Assembly: GCA_903842845.1 (NCBI GenBank) | Contig: CAIMNN010000420.1 | Span: 1-5,584 of the forward strand | Reading direction: 5' to 3' | Length of the DNA: 5,584 nt | Source of the DNA: an uncultured Acidobacteriaceae bacterium | GTDB lineage: Bacteria > Acidobacteriota > Terriglobia > Terriglobales > Acidobacteriaceae | Shown here: piece after piece, positions 5,128-5,584 of the stretch | Position numbering within the stretch: the first letter of the stretch is position 1 | Layout: each line of letters begins with the position of its first letter | The notes under the pieces: generated by a model | Told to the model about the DNA's origin: nothing | Database searches by the model: none | Seen by the model: only the letters and a program-made list of their open reading frames with translations | Translations under genes and position numbers: made by a program

Positions 5128-5584
5128 ATGAGCACATTGTCCAAGGAGTTGCGGCGGCAATTGGAAAATGCCGTGCTGAAGGCGCGGGAGGAGGCGGAGC
5201 GGGGCGCGGCAGCGGCGCTGGACGAGTTGGGGCTGACTGAAACTAAAATCCCTGCTCACCTCAAGGAAGACCAGCAGAAGTTACGGCGGCGACTACGGGC
5301 ACATGGCAAGCAGGTGGGCGACATGCAGATTTCCGACAGGGAGTGGGACATTTCGCACCTGGTCCACGAGTGCGCTTATGAGCATTGGCATCGGATGCTG
5401 TTCGCGCGGTTTCTGGCGGAGAACGGGTTTTTGATCGAGCCGGAGTCCGGGCTGGATGTGGACTTTGCGCACTGCGAGGACGAGGGTAACCGGCTGGGCA
5501 TTGACCCGTGGGAAGTCGCCGCTGGTTACGCGCAGAAGATGCTCCTCGATGTCTTCCGCAGCGACGATCCGGTGCTGCAAGTGC
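5128..5584 (+). CDS. N-terminal part of a large, probably adenine-specific, DNA methyltransferase (runs off the window)
   Basis: The frame is open from ATG 5128 to the last base, giving 152 codons without a stop. The first ~60 residues are charged and probably helical ('LSKELRRQLENAVLKAREEA', then 'LKEDQQKLRRRLRAHGKQVG'). Next comes 'LVHECAYEHWHRMLFARFLA' (residues 78-97), then ENGFLIEPESG, DPWEVAAGYAQKML and FRSDDPVL. From memory, this arrangement matches the N-terminus of big (about 1000 residues or more) Eco57I/PglX-like SAM-dependent DNA methyltransferases found in BREX, DISARM class 1 and type IIG-like loci. E. coli PglX has a related 'CAYTWFNRL..RYMELHGYL' segment. The SAM-binding and NPPY catalytic motifs would lie downstream and are not visible, so activity is untested. 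Position next to a nuclease remnant supports a defence locus. Which system it belongs to cannot be told from this window. Confidence 0.65.
   Translation, partial: MSTLSKELRRQLENAVLKAREEAERGAAAALDELGLTETKIPAHLKEDQQKLRRRLRAHGKQVGDMQISDREWDISHLVHECAYEHWHRMLFARFLAENGFLIEPESGLDVDFAHCEDEGNRLGIDPWEVAAGYAQKMLLDVFRSDDPVLQV

Noticed and set aside
4946..5131. 61-codon plus-strand frame starting at an ATGA overlap
   Set aside because: Apart from about seven residues, it is the translation of the two palindromic repeats ('LTPALSHRRGEG' and what follows), a well-known false gene. It also overlaps the strong Shine-Dalgarno and start at 5128.
5293..5580. 95-codon minus-strand frame near the window end
   Set aside because: It is antisense to the methyltransferase-like gene, which has a strong ribosome site and recognisable segments. 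The minus-strand translation has no recognisable domain.
1..5584. CRISPR array, tRNA or rRNA genes, transposase or integrase genes
   Set aside because: I found no regularly spaced repeats, no tRNA- or rRNA-like sequence and no transposase or integrase motif on either strand.

Overview
The window looks like a moderately GC-rich bacterial chromosome, most likely an acidobacterium (Acidobacteriota). That assignment is an inference. It rests on a FadN-type beta-oxidation operon carrying a small secreted protein of a kind I associate with acidobacterial genomes, on the style of the dispersed repeats, and on strongly GC-biased third codon positions. All genes I accept are on the + strand.

Bases 1-219 hold the end of an amidohydrolase whose start lies outside the window. 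A 125-bp intergenic region follows. It holds a perfect 10-bp inverted repeat whose right arm contains a possible -35 box, so it may be both promoter and operator for what follows.

Bases 345-4632 form a fatty-acid beta-oxidation operon. FadN-like (345-2786) fuses 3-hydroxyacyl-CoA dehydrogenase and enoyl-CoA hydratase in one chain, in the reverse order to proteobacterial FadB. It is followed with zero spacing by a small exported protein of unknown function (2787-3395). A 55-bp gap then leads to a complete FadA-like thiolase (3451-4632). FadN plus FadA would supply the last three steps of each beta-oxidation cycle: hydration, NAD-dependent oxidation and thiolytic cleavage. No acyl-CoA dehydrogenase is visible in the window.

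From 4633 onward the character changes from housekeeping to accessory. There is a promoter-like sequence and a good Shine-Dalgarno with no proper gene behind them, then a C-terminal scrap of a DUF1016/YhcG-type PDDEXK nuclease (4752-4949), then two adjacent palindromic repeats (about 4967-5006 and 5021-5090). A very strong Shine-Dalgarno then leads into the first 152 codons of a large protein (5128 to the window end). I read that protein as the N-terminus of an Eco57I/PglX-like adenine-specific DNA methyltransferase. The right end is therefore probably the edge of a defence island. The system itself lies beyond the window, so its type (BREX, DISARM class 1, type IIG or another) cannot be decided here.
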